Shown here piece by piece: positions 32,707 to 33,846 of a DNA stretch of 33,846 nucleotides (its first letter is position 1; each line of letters opens with the position of its first letter). The DNA lies in NCBI GenBank assembly GCA_017935485.1, contig JAGBHO010000044.1:1-33846 (forward strand). The letters are read 5' to 3'. Origin of the DNA: Alphaproteobacteria bacterium. Its GTDB lineage: Bacteria > Pseudomonadota > Alphaproteobacteria > RF32 > CAG-239. The translations under genes and the position numbers were made by a program. The notes below the pieces were generated by a model. It saw nothing but the letters and a program-made list of their open reading frames with translations, did no database searches and was not told the origin of the DNA.

Positions 32707-33720
32707 TTAATGTTTGACAGCGGCGAGCATCAGCTTCATGACATTAAACGCGTTTTTGGCAACGCCGGCACGCAGGTTGTCGGCCACGCACCAAAAGCTG
32801 AAACCGTTATCAACCGAAACATCCTGACGCAGGCGGCTGACATAAATTTCACTTTCGCCCTGAACATCGTTAATCGTGACATAGCCGCCGTCGACATTCT
32901 TGTCAAAAACCACAACGCCTTTGGTTGCCTTCATTTGTTTTCTGATCTCGTCAACGTCAACTTCTCCGGCGCACTCAACGTTTACATACTGCGCCGAACC
33001 GATAAAGGCCGGAATGACCGCGCAATTGGCATGGACTTTGATATCCCCGCCCCAGATTTTTTTGGTCTGAGCGTTTATTGCCCATTCGCAGGCGGTTTCT
33101 TCGCCGATAAATTCTTCAACCTGCGGAATCACGTTAAAGGCAATCTGCTTGTGAAAAACTTTTTGGTCATCGGCCAGCGTGTCATTCATAAAAATTTTGC
33201 GGGTCTGGTTAAACAACTCGTCCATGGCTTCTTTGCCGTAAATTGACGCAGAAGAATAAGTCGAGGCAATAATTCTTTTGATACGAAGATTTTTATGAAT
33301 TTCGGACAACGGCAGCAGCATTTGCGTGACCGGCGCAGAAGGAATCGCCACCAACCCGCGCGGCGCTTCCATGATTTTGTCATCGTTCACGCCGGCAATA
33401 ATCAGCGGAACATCCGCCTCGGAGAAAAAGGCATCCGAGCAGTCAATCACTTTGGCGCCTTTGTTCAACGCCTTAGGCGCAAAGCGTTTGGAAAGAGCGG
33501 AAGGCGTTGCAAAAATCACAAGGTCAATGCCATTAAAATCGCAATCATCAAGATTGAAAACGTCGAGTTCATCGTCTTCGCCGTAAGAAACCATTGTTCC
33601 CAGCGGCGCTTTAGAATCTAAAGCTATGATATCGGCGGCAGGAATGCCGTCTTCTTCCAGAAAACTTAAAACTTCGCGCCCAAGGCTGTCTTGTGCGCCG
33701 GCAACTGCAATCTTTGTCAT
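32707..33720 (-). CDS. Aspartate-semialdehyde dehydrogenase homologue lacking catalytic residues (USG-1-like)
   Basis: The fold is that of Asd: an N-terminal NAD(P) loop (VAGAQDSLGRE, in place of GATGAVGxE), FATPSALSKRFAP, DVPLIIAGVN, STYSSASIYGKEAMDEL and AFNVIPQVEEF. The catalytic positions are altered. The GIIANPNCST cysteine aligns with Ala129 (GLVAIPSAPV); the glutamine of STYQAVSG is Ser156; and the RVPVFxGHS arginine and histidine are Val235 and Ser242 (VIPAFIGSAQ). It should therefore not reduce aspartyl phosphate. E. coli Usg is a known Asd-like protein of this kind. 337 residues is normal length, with no frameshift or early stop, so the gene appears maintained. It is first in the Asd-like, channel, murD operon. 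A true asd must exist elsewhere. Confidence 0.85.
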   Translation of the reverse strand: MTKIAVAGAQDSLGREVLSFLEEDGIPAADIIALDSKAPLGTMVSYGEDDELDVFNLDDCDFNGIDLVIFATPSALSKRFAPKALNKGAKVIDCSDAFFSEADVPLIIAGVNDDKIMEAPRGLVAIPSAPVTQMLLPLSEIHKNLRIKRIIASTYSSASIYGKEAMDELFNQTRKIFMNDTLADDQKVFHKQIAFNVIPQVEEFIGEETACEWAINAQTKKIWGGDIKVHANCAVIPAFIGSAQYVNVECAGEVDVDEIRKQMKATKGVVVFDKNVDGGYVTINDVQGESEIYVSRLRQDVSVDNGFSFWCVADNLRAGVAKNAFNVMKLMLAAVKH

Positions 33721-33805
33721 CTTTTTTCCTTTCTCTTATTTTTTTGTTTTCAACTTACACCCAAATTCTTTACAAATCAATAACAGCCGCCATTTTCCCT
33801 CCCTC

Positions 33806-33834
33806 TGATGCACTCTTTTTATTTTCTCATCAGG
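33806..33834. repeat. Inverted repeat upstream of the Asd-like gene
   Basis: CTGATG and CATCAG, extended by C/G-rich flanks, face each other across about 17 AT-rich bases. No T-run follows, so it is not a clear terminator; it could be an operator or the end of a neighbouring unit. The 33721-33846 stretch holds no gene I can support. Confidence 0.4.
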
Positions 33835-33846
33835 GGATGTTTAGTC

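Overview
The window looks like a chromosome segment of an uncultured, probably gut-dwelling, anaerobic alphaproteobacterium. This is inferred from a flagellar hook block driven by paired sigma-54 promoters, alphaproteobacterial-style genes (bactofilin next to an M23 peptidase, a short FtsB/DivIC protein, an HAD-IIA protein), a HydF maturase for [FeFe]-hydrogenase, and moderate GC with AT-rich spacers. No ribosomal RNA is present, so placement below class level is not possible.

Layout. 1-700: left-edge hairpins and a terminator, a small HTH-like gene, and upstream of it a highly folded minus-strand RNA with its own promoter and terminator. 684-6738: flagellar hook genes, fliK-flgD-flgE leftward and a second, shorter hook protein rightward, each with a perfect GG-N10-GC sigma-54 promoter in the shared 159-bp spacer. 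6830-10991: an orphan 720-residue protein, tRNA-Phe, a secreted HExxH protein and a small membrane protein. 11249-13114: accB-accC, the biotin carrier and biotin carboxylase of acetyl-CoA carboxylase. 13291-15246: a secreted cysteine-rich protein. 15316-22935: alanine racemase (leftward), then a rightward run of tatD, an AT-rich pair (alpha/beta hydrolase and MurF-like ligase), tcdA, hydF, a HAD-like protein without its nucleophile, and a membrane-anchored protein. 22998-25798: leftward bactofilin, M23 peptidase, FtsB-like protein and a lipoprotein. 25915-28869: tRNA-Thr, a decayed copy of its 3' half, a CatB-type acetyltransferase and a KAP-like membrane NTPase; this is the most island-like stretch. 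28866-33720: leftward operon of an Asd-like protein lacking catalytic residues, a large MscS-family channel and an unusual MurD.

The strongest themes are motility (hook assembly and length control) and envelope building: alanine racemase, two atypical Mur ligases, bactofilin with an M23 hydrolase, FtsB, and a mechanosensitive channel. The best candidates for something undescribed are the structured leader/ncRNA at 374-540, the AT-rich hydrolase/MurF-like cassette at 17187-19407, the MurD2-like ligase in an operon with an inactive-looking Asd homologue, and the KAP NTPase beside a tRNA-Thr fragment duplication.
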